A DNA stretch of 10,145 nucleotides from Methanobacteriota archaeon (GTDB lineage Archaea > Thermoplasmatota > Poseidoniia > Poseidoniales > Poseidoniaceae). Each line of letters starts with the position of its first letter. The stretch's first letter is position 1. A program made the position numbers and the translations under genes. Of this stretch, positions 1-6,373 are shown in pieces. The notes beneath the pieces are model-generated. The model was not told the origin of the DNA. It saw only the letters and a program-made list of their open reading frames with translations, and did no database searches. The stretch covers positions 1-10,145 of the forward strand of contig PCBQ01000050.1 of assembly GCA_002731395.1 (NCBI GenBank), given 5' to 3'.

Positions 1-276
1 GAGGCCAAGCCGATGCTGGACCTACCGCTTCCGAATCCTGACGAAGCACCGCCTGTGCAACCTTTGCCCCGTCCCACTCCCCCGGCATCCATCCCGCTGC
101 CTGCGACGCCGAATCCTGACGAAGGAACCACGGCTTTGGGTGACCTGACGGCAGACCTCGACGGCCTGCTTGACGGGTTGGACGACCTGTTTGATGCTCC
201 GCCTGTGGATGCACCAAAGCACGCTGCAGATCACGGCATGGGTGACCTGCTTGACAGCTTGGATGACCTGTTTTGA
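1..276 (+). CDS. C-terminal end of an unidentified protein with acidic, proline-rich tail (5' partial)
   Basis: The frame is open from the first base, so this is most likely the end of a longer gene entering from the left; an internal ATG lies at base 13. I do not recognise the family. The visible 91 residues are low-complexity. A proline-rich linker carries two NPDE motifs, followed by two copies of an acidic amphipathic motif, roughly LLDGLDDLF and LLDSLDDLF. The second copy forms the exact C-terminus of the protein. Such a tail looks like a disordered linker ending in short binding motifs rather than an enzyme core; that is inference. The stop codon lies nine bases before the next start, and the Shine-Dalgarno of that gene overlaps this stop, so the two genes are probably co-transcribed. 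Confidence 0.6.
   Translation, partial: EAKPMLDLPLPNPDEAPPVQPLPRPTPPASIPLPATPNPDEGTTALGDLTADLDGLLDGLDDLFDAPPVDAPKHAADHGMGDLLDSLDDLF
31..124 (+). repeat. Pair of exact 16-base direct repeats encoding the NPDE motif
   Basis: The 16-mer starting ccgaatcctg occurs at 31-46 and again at 109-124, in the same reading frame, each time encoding PNPDE. It lies in the proline-rich linker of the partial gene. Exact identity at DNA level suggests recent internal duplication or gene conversion of a linker repeat rather than a mobile element. Confidence 0.6.
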
Positions 277-281
277 GGTGA
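275..281 (+). promoter_or_regulatory. Shine-Dalgarno of the PHP gene
   Basis: GAGGTGA overlaps the stop codon of the upstream gene (274-276) and ends four bases before the ATG at 286. It fixes the PHP start and suggests translation of the two genes is linked. Confidence 0.55.
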
Positions 282-285
282 AATC

Positions 286-1170
286 ATGTGGTGTTCAGAC
301 GTCGATTTGCATTCGCATTCAACCCACAGCGACGGCACCTTGGACGTGGCCACGCTTGCAGCAAGCATGGCGCGTGAAGGCGTTCGCGTATGGAGCCTGA
401 CCGATCACGACACCACCACAGGATGGGAAGACGCGGCCGAACAGGCCAAGGCCCACGGAATCGCTTTCTTGCCGGGTGTCGAACTCACCTGCATCCCAGC
501 GATTTCACCATCTTCTGATGCGAAGAGAGAGGGGTCTTGGCACCTTTTGGCGTATTTTCCCAAAGCCCTTGACGCTCCGGAAATGCGCGACATCAGAGGA
601 TGGATCGCTGGCCTGACGGAAGCAAGGGGACCACGCATGTCGCAGATGATCGAACGGCTCGCGACCTTTGGCATCCATGTGGATGAGGGCAAAGTTCTCG
701 CCCGCGCTGATGGGGCAGTGGGCCGTCCTCACCTTGCCGCCGAGTTGCTCGACATGGGCGTGGTGGACACCTTCCAGCAAGCCTTTGATGATTGGATTGG
801 CGACGGTGCACCCGCGAACGTCGAGCGCCCTCGTCCGACCTTGGCGGAGGCCAGCGCGCGGGTGCACGCTGCGGGTGGCTTCTGTTCCCTCGCTCACCCC
901 GTGTATTACGGTGTGTCGACGGGCGAAGTGCTGGACCTGCTCTCTTCCTTGGGCATCGAAGCGGTCGAGGCCTTTCATGGCGGCCACACCGACGCGTACC
1001 GCGACGAGGTGTGGCGCGCGGCGGTCGAACGTGGATTGTCGGTCACGGCTGGCTCGGACCACCATGGCCCTGAACACCACCCCCGACCAGGTCATCGACC
1101 GGTCCCAATCGCGGACATACCGGAAGCCGTCAGACGTTTGCGGGAACAGGACCAAACAACCGGTCAATGA
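286..1170 (+). CDS. PHP-domain metal-dependent phosphoesterase (RNase AM / nucleoside bisphosphate phosphatase type)
   Basis: This is a complete 294-residue cytosolic enzyme, close to the usual length of the YciV/TrpH group. All PHP metal-site motifs are visible: DLHSHSTHSDG (H9, H11, D16), TDHDT (H41), GVE (E66), WHLLAYF (H86), GRPHLA (H149), SLAHP (H204) and GSDHHG (D258, H260). Known relatives use a trinuclear metal centre to hydrolyse phosphate esters: 3',5'-nucleoside bisphosphates such as pAp, or the 5' ends of short RNAs. The exact substrate cannot be read from the sequence. The ATG at 286 is chosen because a good Shine-Dalgarno precedes it and the PHP motif begins at residue 7, as usual. 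It follows the acidic-tail gene in the same direction. Its last 41 bases overlap the 3' end of the converging tatC gene. The family call is firm; the substrate is inference. Confidence 0.9.
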   Translation: MWCSDVDLHSHSTHSDGTLDVATLAASMAREGVRVWSLTDHDTTTGWEDAAEQAKAHGIAFLPGVELTCIPAISPSSDAKREGSWHLLAYFPKALDAPEMRDIRGWIAGLTEARGPRMSQMIERLATFGIHVDEGKVLARADGAVGRPHLAAELLDMGVVDTFQQAFDDWIGDGAPANVERPRPTLAEASARVHAAGGFCSLAHPVYYGVSTGEVLDLLSSLGIEAVEAFHGGHTDAYRDEVWRAAVERGLSVTAGSDHHGPEHHPRPGHRPVPIADIPEAVRRLREQDQTTGQ

Positions 1171-1936
1171 TGAGCCCCACCTCGAAAAGGAGCACCACCG
1201 GAAGCGCCACCAGGAACAAGGACAGCGGGTCAGGTGGGGAAACGAACGCTCCCATGACCACGCACCCGAACCACACATGACGCCGGTGCGCAACGAGCGT
1301 TGAGCGCTCGACAAGACCGCCACGCAGCACGGCCAAGGTCACGAGGGGGGCTTGGAAACCCACCGCCGAGGCCAAGTGCAAACGCACAAGGAAACCAACG
1401 TAAGCGATGAGCCGCCAATCTGTGCTCAAGCCAACGGACTGCGCGTCGTTGGTCAGGTAGTCCAGCAACAAAGGCACCAAGCCTACGGAAGCATACAACA
1501 GCCCTGCAGCAGCCAAACCAAGGGCGCTGAGGACGAGCAGGAGAAGGGCTCCAAAATTGATTTTCCCCCGCACGGCAACGACGGCTTCCTTGATCGCCGG
1601 AGTGCTTCCTTGCGCGGCGGCTCTGAACACATCATAGAGCAACACAATCAGGATGAGGCCCAAGCCAACATCGGCGGCCAATCGGACCTGCAGGAGGAGG
1701 AATTCAACGGGCGTGGTCACGATGATGCGCACACCATCGGGAAGGCGTTCATCTGCGATAAGCCACTGAACGACGTCAGATGTAAACGGAAACGCTGCCA
1801 CGAAGCCGATGAGGCCCAGAGCGAGCAAGACGGGGAGCCGTGTCCGCACATGATCACGGGCTCTCCCGAGGGTTTGACCCATCGGGCTTTGGCCCCACTC
1901 GTCGAGGACCCGGACCAGATCCGAGGCACCCGACAT
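1130..1936 (-). CDS. tatC: Divergent TatC-family twin-arginine translocase subunit
   Basis: This is an integral membrane protein of 268 residues, the normal TatC length, with about six hydrophobic segments (near residues 33-50, 84-105, 128-152, 174-203, 221-232 and 239-256). Family signatures are the TTPVEF block before the second helix (74-79), the amphipathic stretch around GFQAPLVTLAVLRGGLV, and SPPDPLSLFLVALP (233-246), matching the TPPD region at TatC helices 5/6. TatC binds twin-arginine signal peptides and forms the core of the export channel for folded proteins. It is divergent. The N-terminal HLxELRxRL block reads ARDHVRTRL, with His at the place of the conserved signal-peptide-binding Glu. 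The glutamine after PPD is Leu, and the P..L...ER loop is not recognisable. It may be a second, specialised TatC. The gene lies 42 bases after the PAP2 gene, probably in one transcript. No TatA/B gene is in the window. Confidence 0.82.
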   Translation of the reverse strand: MSGASDLVRVLDEWGQSPMGQTLGRARDHVRTRLPVLLALGLIGFVAAFPFTSDVVQWLIADERLPDGVRIIVTTPVEFLLLQVRLAADVGLGLILIVLLYDVFRAAAQGSTPAIKEAVVAVRGKINFGALLLLVLSALGLAAAGLLYASVGLVPLLLDYLTNDAQSVGLSTDWRLIAYVGFLVRLHLASAVGFQAPLVTLAVLRGGLVERSTLVAHRRHVWFGCVVMGAFVSPPDPLSLFLVALPVVLLFEVGLIIDRLFGPVPANV

Positions 1937-1978
1937 GATGCGGGGTGGCGGCCCTCTGTCAAGAAGCGCGCGGCCGCA

Positions 1979-3415
1979 TCAGGCCTCTTCCCAACGGTGG
2001 GATGGTATGGATTCCAACCAGTGTCGGCCATGGGTCCGAGCACGTGCAATGCGGTGCAGGACGAAACCTGTCATCCACAGCGACGGCAGCGAGAGCAGGA
2101 TGGCCTGCCACATGGGAACGTAACCGTAGTCGTTCAGGACGCGGAGTTCGACGGTCTCGCTCGCAGCACCCTCATCCACATGGAACACCAGAATCCACCA
2201 CACCTTCGGTTGATCGACGGTCAGGTTGATCGTCGCGCCCGGCTCGAGCGTGATGACCTCCCCTGAACCGGCTTGTGCGAGGGTATCCCAATTGAGGTAA
2301 CCTCGCTCCATGGCCGGTTCGGAAGACTCCGCAATGCGCAAAGCCATGTGCACAGGAGTCTGGTCGTCGAGGTTCGTGACGGTCACAATCACCTCTTCGC
2401 CATACCCAAAGCGCTGGATGATCTCGTGGGTGGAATCTCCCGGACCAAGGCGGTACGAGACGCGCTCGTCAACGGTGTCGGCCTGGTGCATGTTGACGCC
2501 CGCAAAGGCGGCCGCCATGAGCACCACAACGGTACCCTCGACCAAGACGTGACGCATGATTTTCTGCCGGTCCACGCCTTGGAACCAGCCGCCATGGTCG
2601 TTGCGCAAACGTGGCTGAAGGTAGTGAATAAACAGCGCACCCATGCCGCCAATGAGCATCCCGAGGGGGATGTCGATGATCCAGTGGATCCCGAGGTACA
2701 GGATGGTGAAGGCGAACACGATGGTGTTGTAGACCACGAAGCGGTGGTAGCCTCGGTGAGTCCAGTCCTTCATTCGGATGCCTTGGTCACGCACGTGGAG
2801 GATGTTCAGCAGAATGATGCCAAAGGGAATGGCGATGTGCAGCGAAGGTACGGCGTTGTCCAACGGATCGTTGTTGATGTAGAAGGTTGAATACAAGCCG
2901 TCGTGGTAAAGCAAAGGCTCCATGCCCGGTATCCACGACGACGTCACTTCGACGTTGAAAAAGAGGTAATACGGGACAGCAAGCGCGTAAATGAGCAGAT
3001 AATTCATCGTGACCTTGTCCGTCAAATCTCGCTCCCCAACGTAACCGTAGAAGACGGTGGTCACGTAAATCAAAAAGAGGTAAATGAAGAGGTAATGGAA
3101 GTTCAGCACCGCGGTCAACGTGGGAGAGGCAAACGCATCTTGAACCCAAAGCACAAGGTTGCCCTCAAGGCCGTGCACAAGACCCGTCCAATGTCCTGTG
3201 ACGATTTTGATTGGCTCATTCAGGTCGTCTGTGAAGCCTTTCCACCTGATGATGATCAAGTATCCGAGTGCATGGAGGTAGTACCGTTGCTCATGGATGA
3301 CCTGCCCAATTTTGTTGAGTTTGGTCCGCGTTTCGGGTGCATGAAGGGTGAAGGCCCAACAAATAACTGGGGTGAGCAAGAGGACCAGACCCATCATGAT
3401 GGTCCAGGGACTCAT
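1979..3415 (-). CDS. PAP2-superfamily (inositol phosphorylceramide synthase-like) membrane enzyme with C-terminal ectodomain
   Basis: This is a 478-residue multi-span membrane protein. The core (about residues 1-270) carries two catalytic motifs of the AUR1/IPC-synthase branch of PAP2: NAVPSLH (H193) and LGIHWIID (H244, D248). The four-residue His-Asp spacing matches the H..D pair of Aur1. The KxxxxxxRP motif of classical PAP2 phosphatases is not evident. Family members transfer or remove lipid phosphate head groups at the membrane surface, so a phospholipid or isoprenoid-lipid head-group reaction is likely; the substrate is unknown. After the core come a membrane segment (about 288-307), a region of about 125 residues rich in alternating beta-like stretches (310-433), and a final membrane segment (434-454) with a basic tail. 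This suggests an exported beta-domain anchored at both ends. Start choice: GAGGAGG lies seven bases before the ATG. The gene is divergent from the GDPD-like gene and precedes tatC. Confidence 0.8.
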   Translation of the reverse strand: MSPWTIMMGLVLLLTPVICWAFTLHAPETRTKLNKIGQVIHEQRYYLHALGYLIIIRWKGFTDDLNEPIKIVTGHWTGLVHGLEGNLVLWVQDAFASPTLTAVLNFHYLFIYLFLIYVTTVFYGYVGERDLTDKVTMNYLLIYALAVPYYLFFNVEVTSSWIPGMEPLLYHDGLYSTFYINNDPLDNAVPSLHIAIPFGIILLNILHVRDQGIRMKDWTHRGYHRFVVYNTIVFAFTILYLGIHWIIDIPLGMLIGGMGALFIHYLQPRLRNDHGGWFQGVDRQKIMRHVLVEGTVVVLMAAAFAGVNMHQADTVDERVSYRLGPGDSTHEIIQRFGYGEEVIVTVTNLDDQTPVHMALRIAESSEPAMERGYLNWDTLAQAGSGEVITLEPGATINLTVDQPKVWWILVFHVDEGAASETVELRVLNDYGYVPMWQAILLSLPSLWMTGFVLHRIARARTHGRHWLESIPSHRWEEA

Positions 3416-3422
3416 GCCTCCG

Positions 3423-3429
3423 CCTCCTC
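3423..3429 (-). promoter_or_regulatory. Shine-Dalgarno of the PAP2 gene
   Basis: On the minus strand GAGGAGG lies seven bases before the ATG at 3415, the expected spacing. It supports the annotated start. Confidence 0.55.
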
Positions 3430-3442
3430 AGGTCCAGTCTTG

Positions 3443-3452
3443 AGTATTCCCA
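3443..3452. promoter_or_regulatory. Possible TATA-like element in the divergent PAP2/GDPD-like intergenic region
   Basis: The only AT-leaning patch in this 63-base divergent gap reads GAGTATTCCC on the plus strand (GGGAATACTC on the minus). Its centre lies about 32 bases from both the TTG at 3479 and the ATG at 3415, which roughly suits archaeal TATA boxes facing each way. It is a poor TATA match. A start site placed 26 bases from it would exclude the PAP2 Shine-Dalgarno, so the assignment is weak. Confidence 0.25.
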
Positions 3453-3478
3453 CGTCACACGGCCACTGAACCCGCTTC

Positions 3479-4693
3479 TTGGAGGCGACCATTCCTCGCC
3501 TTGATGAAGGAGGAGGGAAAGCCTCTGTCATGGGGAGGGAGTTGCCTGAAAATTCACTCGCCGCCCTTCGCGAAGCCATGGTCCATGCAGACGGCATCGA
3601 ATTTGATCTGCGCATGACCCTCGACGGGCACCTTGTGTTCCATCACGACCGAACGCCGATGATTCCAACACGCGAGAAGCGAGGAGGACCCACCTACGTC
3701 GAAGCTTGGACGTTGGATGAACTCCGTGAATTCGGTGCGGAAACTTTTGACGACATGCTTGCCGATGCCACCATCTCGACGGCTTGGCGGGAACAGGCAA
3801 AAGTCGGCGTCATCGAAATCAAGCGTCCACACCCCAGGCACACCGGTCGAGGATGGTGGAACGATGATCGTCGTGATCTTGAGCACATGTCCACCGTGGC
3901 TGCAAAAGTGGATTCAGCCTTGAACGAGGCCGAAATTCCCGTCCAAAATACGGTGCTGTATGCGTTCCACCCTCGAATGCCAGACCTCGTCAAGACCGCT
4001 GGGTGGTCGCGACCTTGGTCGCGCTTGACGCCAAACCTCCCGCCTTATGGTAGCGGTGCCGTTCAGCGCGCATTGGCCGCGCCTTCCTTTGTCCGTAATT
4101 CATTTGCACGTCTGGTGCGAACACACCGCTCCGCTGGCTCACCGATGATGCCTTGCGCCTTGGACTACCTGCACGGCATGCGACGTTATGTTCCGTTGGG
4201 GAGAAGCGTCGGCCTCACTGGACGTGCGCTCCAGCGGCTCAAGGCCACGTTGGAAGGCTTCCCCGCATACGTATGGCCCGCTCCGTATCGCATGGAGGCC
4301 GCCCTCATCGATGCCGGCCTGAGTTTGATTTCGGACAGCGTCACCGACCCACGCGTCCGTCACGTTGACGGGAGGCTGCGATGGAAGCGAATGGCGACTG
4401 CCCCGCTTGAGGGCGGCATGCCGAGCGTGGGTTCTGATGAAGAAGCGAGGAGCATGCTCAAACAGCTCGACGCTGAGGTGGCTCCTTGGCATGAATTGGA
4501 CACAGAGGCACATCGACGTCACCTCGACATTTGGCGGAAGCGATGGGGATGGAAACGCGGTGTGGACGAACTGATGGCGGATGTCGGTGAAGGCGGCAAC
4601 ACGATGCCGTGGGAAAGCGTTCGTATGATCGGTCACCGCGGGGCAGGCAAGACGCCTCGCCCTGTCCTGCACCGCGTGGCGCCTCAGACGTGA
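3479..4693 (+). CDS. Glycerophosphodiester phosphodiesterase (GDPD)-like protein with displaced or missing HRG motif
   Basis: The 404-residue protein matches the GDPD TIM-barrel family over about residues 20-290. Visible motifs are PENSLAAL (23-30), IEFDLRMTLDG (E41, D43), HHD (55-57), VIEIK (E113, K115), YAFHP, YVWPAPYRM (264-272) and LISD (283-286). GDPDs hydrolyse glycerophosphodiesters to glycerol 3-phosphate and an alcohol. Canonical members begin with HRG about 8-10 residues before PEN. Here the aligned place reads DEGGGK (9-14); GGGK matches the HRGGGK of UgpQ, but His-Arg are replaced by Asp-Glu. About 90 extra residues follow the barrel, ending in MIGHRGAGKT (383-392) just before the stop. 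Start: TTG at 3479 is the only start upstream; an ATG at 3530 (residue 18), with GGAGGAGGG 12 bases before it, is the alternative. The gene converges on citrate synthase with a 10-base overlap. The family call is good; activity is uncertain. Confidence 0.78.
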   Translation: MEATIPRLDEGGGKASVMGRELPENSLAALREAMVHADGIEFDLRMTLDGHLVFHHDRTPMIPTREKRGGPTYVEAWTLDELREFGAETFDDMLADATISTAWREQAKVGVIEIKRPHPRHTGRGWWNDDRRDLEHMSTVAAKVDSALNEAEIPVQNTVLYAFHPRMPDLVKTAGWSRPWSRLTPNLPPYGSGAVQRALAAPSFVRNSFARLVRTHRSAGSPMMPCALDYLHGMRRYVPLGRSVGLTGRALQRLKATLEGFPAYVWPAPYRMEAALIDAGLSLISDSVTDPRVRHVDGRLRWKRMATAPLEGGMPSVGSDEEARSMLKQLDAEVAPWHELDTEAHRRHLDIWRKRWGWKRGVDELMADVGEGGNTMPWESVRMIGHRGAGKTPRPVLHRVAPQT

Positions 4694-5847
4694 CGGAGCG
4701 ATTGCTTTTCGGCGATGTACTTTGGACGGTAGATGGGGACGCCTTTGCCGTCGCGCATCACGGTACGCTCGTCGACGATTTGCGCGCCGATACCGGCAAC
4801 GCGAGCCCAGCCAAAGAAGGTGGTGTAGTATTCTGGCTTACGCAGACCAACGTGATGCAGCAGGGTACCGCTTGCGATGTCAACGTTCGCGTTGGGGTTG
4901 GAGATTTTCGGGTTCTCCGCCAGCACACGTGGCGCGACCTCGCGGAGGGTGCGGATGATGGCGAAGTTCTCATCCTCCGGACACAAGCGCTCGCCCAGAG
5001 CGAACTGATACGTGGCGCGCGGGTCTTCAGCGCGGAGCACAGCATGACCGAACCCAAACACAGGACGCTTGGCCTCGAGCTCGCCGCGAATGAAGGATTC
5101 AACCTCTGCGGGATCGGAGGTCCCGATCCCGAGCACGAATTCCAAACAAGATTGGTTGGCGCGCCCGTGCAGCGGACCTGAGAGGCTGTTCATCGCGCTG
5201 ACCATCGAAGCGTAGAGGGTGGCCTTGCCGCTGGCCGTGGCCTTCCCTGTGAAGGTGGACAAATTCCCGCCGCCATGGTCGAGGTGGAGCACCAAGTAGG
5301 CGTTCAACACCTCACGCATAACCGACCGATCAACGCCCTCGGGGTCCAAGGTCACAATGAATCGATCCACGAGGCCGAGGCTGAGGTCGTCTTCAGGGAT
5401 GCCTTCGGAGCGACCTTCACGGAAACGGAAGAGCAGACCCATCACGCGCGGCATGCGGGCCACGAGGTTGAGGGCATCCTCCAACCAATCTCCGCTTGTG
5501 TCGGTCATGCCGAGCGTGTGCATCCCAACGCTGAGCCAATCCATCGGGTGGCCTTCGCGGGGCAGGGCCGCGTACACTGAGGCGACCTCCTCGGGCACTG
5601 CACCGCGGGCGGCCAAATCTGCTCGGAACGCAGCGGATTGTTCTGCGTTCGGGAGCTCCTTGTGGAACAGGAGATAGATGACGTCTTCCACGTCCATGGC
5701 CGCGAGTTCAGCGATGGGGTACCCGCAATAGTGCACGCCTTCGGTGGGGGTCACGAAGGATGTCCGACAGGTCCCCACGGGGATGCCGCGAAGCCCCGTG
5801 TTGAGGTGAGCAGAGGTGACCGACAGCAGAGGTTCGTCGTTGGTCAT
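4684..5847 (-). CDS. gltA: Citrate synthase, mitochondrial-like active-site motifs
   Basis: The enzyme condenses oxaloacetate with acetyl-CoA to citrate, the entry step of the TCA cycle. From the ATG at 5847 it is 387 residues. Numbering from the upstream TTG at 5913 (409 residues), the active site is complete: LDHGGGN (H213), PLHGRAN (H249), FGFGHAVLRAEDPRA (H290, R299), NVDIASG (D345), R371 and RPK (R396). The gaps between H213 and H249 and between H290 and D345 equal those of pig citrate synthase (36 and 55). GHAVLR and PLHGxANQ resemble the eukaryotic/mitochondrial branch rather than the common bacterial GHRVY and PLHGGAN forms. I prefer the ATG at 5847 because a TATA-like TTTATA lies 34 bases upstream, inside the longer reading frame, and the homologous region begins just after this Met. 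With the TTG start the gene would overlap the YkgJ gene by 11 bases; neither start has a clear Shine-Dalgarno. Confidence 0.93.
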   Translation of the reverse strand: MTNDEPLLSVTSAHLNTGLRGIPVGTCRTSFVTPTEGVHYCGYPIAELAAMDVEDVIYLLFHKELPNAEQSAAFRADLAARGAVPEEVASVYAALPREGHPMDWLSVGMHTLGMTDTSGDWLEDALNLVARMPRVMGLLFRFREGRSEGIPEDDLSLGLVDRFIVTLDPEGVDRSVMREVLNAYLVLHLDHGGGNLSTFTGKATASGKATLYASMVSAMNSLSGPLHGRANQSCLEFVLGIGTSDPAEVESFIRGELEAKRPVFGFGHAVLRAEDPRATYQFALGERLCPEDENFAIIRTLREVAPRVLAENPKISNPNANVDIASGTLLHHVGLRKPEYYTTFFGWARVAGIGAQIVDERTVMRDGKGVPIYRPKYIAEKQSLRHV

Positions 5848-5880
5848 CGCTGCACCGGAACCTGCGTCTTCGGCCTCGCG

Positions 5881-5887
5881 TATAAAT
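5881..5887 (-). promoter_or_regulatory. TATA-like box of citrate synthase
   Basis: Minus strand reads ATTTATA. A transcript starting about 25 bases downstream would have a leader of about 10 bases before the ATG at 5847. It lies in the 55-base gap after the YkgJ stop, so citrate synthase can be transcribed apart from the upstream operon. Confidence 0.45.
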
Positions 5888-5902
5888 CCGGCTCCGTTGG
5901 TC

Positions 5903-6373
5903 TCATCCGTCAAGGGACGGCAAAGGAAGCCGAACGCCCATGCCGGCTTCGAGGTCGCGCCCGACGTGCATCTGAATCACGTCCCCCTGGATACGCAAAG
6001 CGTCGGGGGCGTCAATGCCCGGGCAGGTCCGCTTGATTTTGCGCCATGCTCGCATGGACCGAAGGTTCTCTGACCACCAAGGAAATGCAGCGCACTGTTG
6101 CGGACGTTCGTTGTACACGGAGCAGCGTTTGTCGCCTTGCAGGTAAATGCAAATGCCGTCCGAGGGGCGGCTGCGAAGGACCAACCTCCCGTTGAGGGAC
6201 GTGGTGCAGTCCCTGCGAATCCAGTCGAGTTCATCCATCCCTGCCCGTGCTGCCAAACGTTGGATGTCCGTGCGGGAGAGAAAAACGACGCCACCGGGTT
6301 GATCGCAGCACGCACCGCAATCAGATTGGCAGGCGAAATTCACGCCACCGTTCCACCACGGTGTGCGGCTCAC
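5903..6373 (-). CDS. YkgJ/UPF0153-family cysteine-cluster protein
   Basis: This is a small soluble 156-residue protein with the hallmark N-terminal cluster FACQSDCGACC (C15, C19, C22, C23). Further cysteines stand at 56, 75, 84, 94 and 117, in the family pattern GxCxxL...RCSVYNERPQQCAAFP. The family (PF03692) is described as a zinc or iron-sulfur binding module; its cellular role is not established. The start is GTG, supported by a strong GGAGG seven bases upstream. It overlaps the stop of the DnaA-like ATPase gene by four bases (GTGA), so its translation is probably coupled to that gene. It is the third gene of the operon starting near 9748. The family call is firm; the function is unknown, and its position behind an ATPase may be meaningful or merely shared transcription. 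Confidence 0.88.
   Translation of the reverse strand: MSRTPWWNGGVNFACQSDCGACCDQPGGVVFLSRTDIQRLAARAGMDELDWIRRDCTTSLNGRLVLRSRPSDGICIYLQGDKRCSVYNERPQQCAAFPWWSENLRSMRAWRKIKRTCPGIDAPDALRIQGDVIQMHVGRDLEAGMGVRLPLPSLDG

Noticed and set aside
505..1323. Long minus-strand reading frame opposite the PHP gene
   Set aside because: It is antisense to a gene with complete catalytic motifs; its translation has no recognisable domain and is rich in Arg/Trp/Cys, as expected for a shadow frame.
1352..2890. Two long plus-strand reading frames opposite tatC and the PAP2 gene
   Set aside because: They are hydrophilic Gln/His/Asp-rich translations antisense to clear membrane-protein genes; no start signals or motifs.
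4624..4663. GHRGAGKT as the P-loop of an ATPase gene
   Set aside because: It matches Walker A formally, but only 12 residues follow before the stop and no Walker B is in frame, so there is no ATPase here; kept only as an alternative reading in the GDPD finding.
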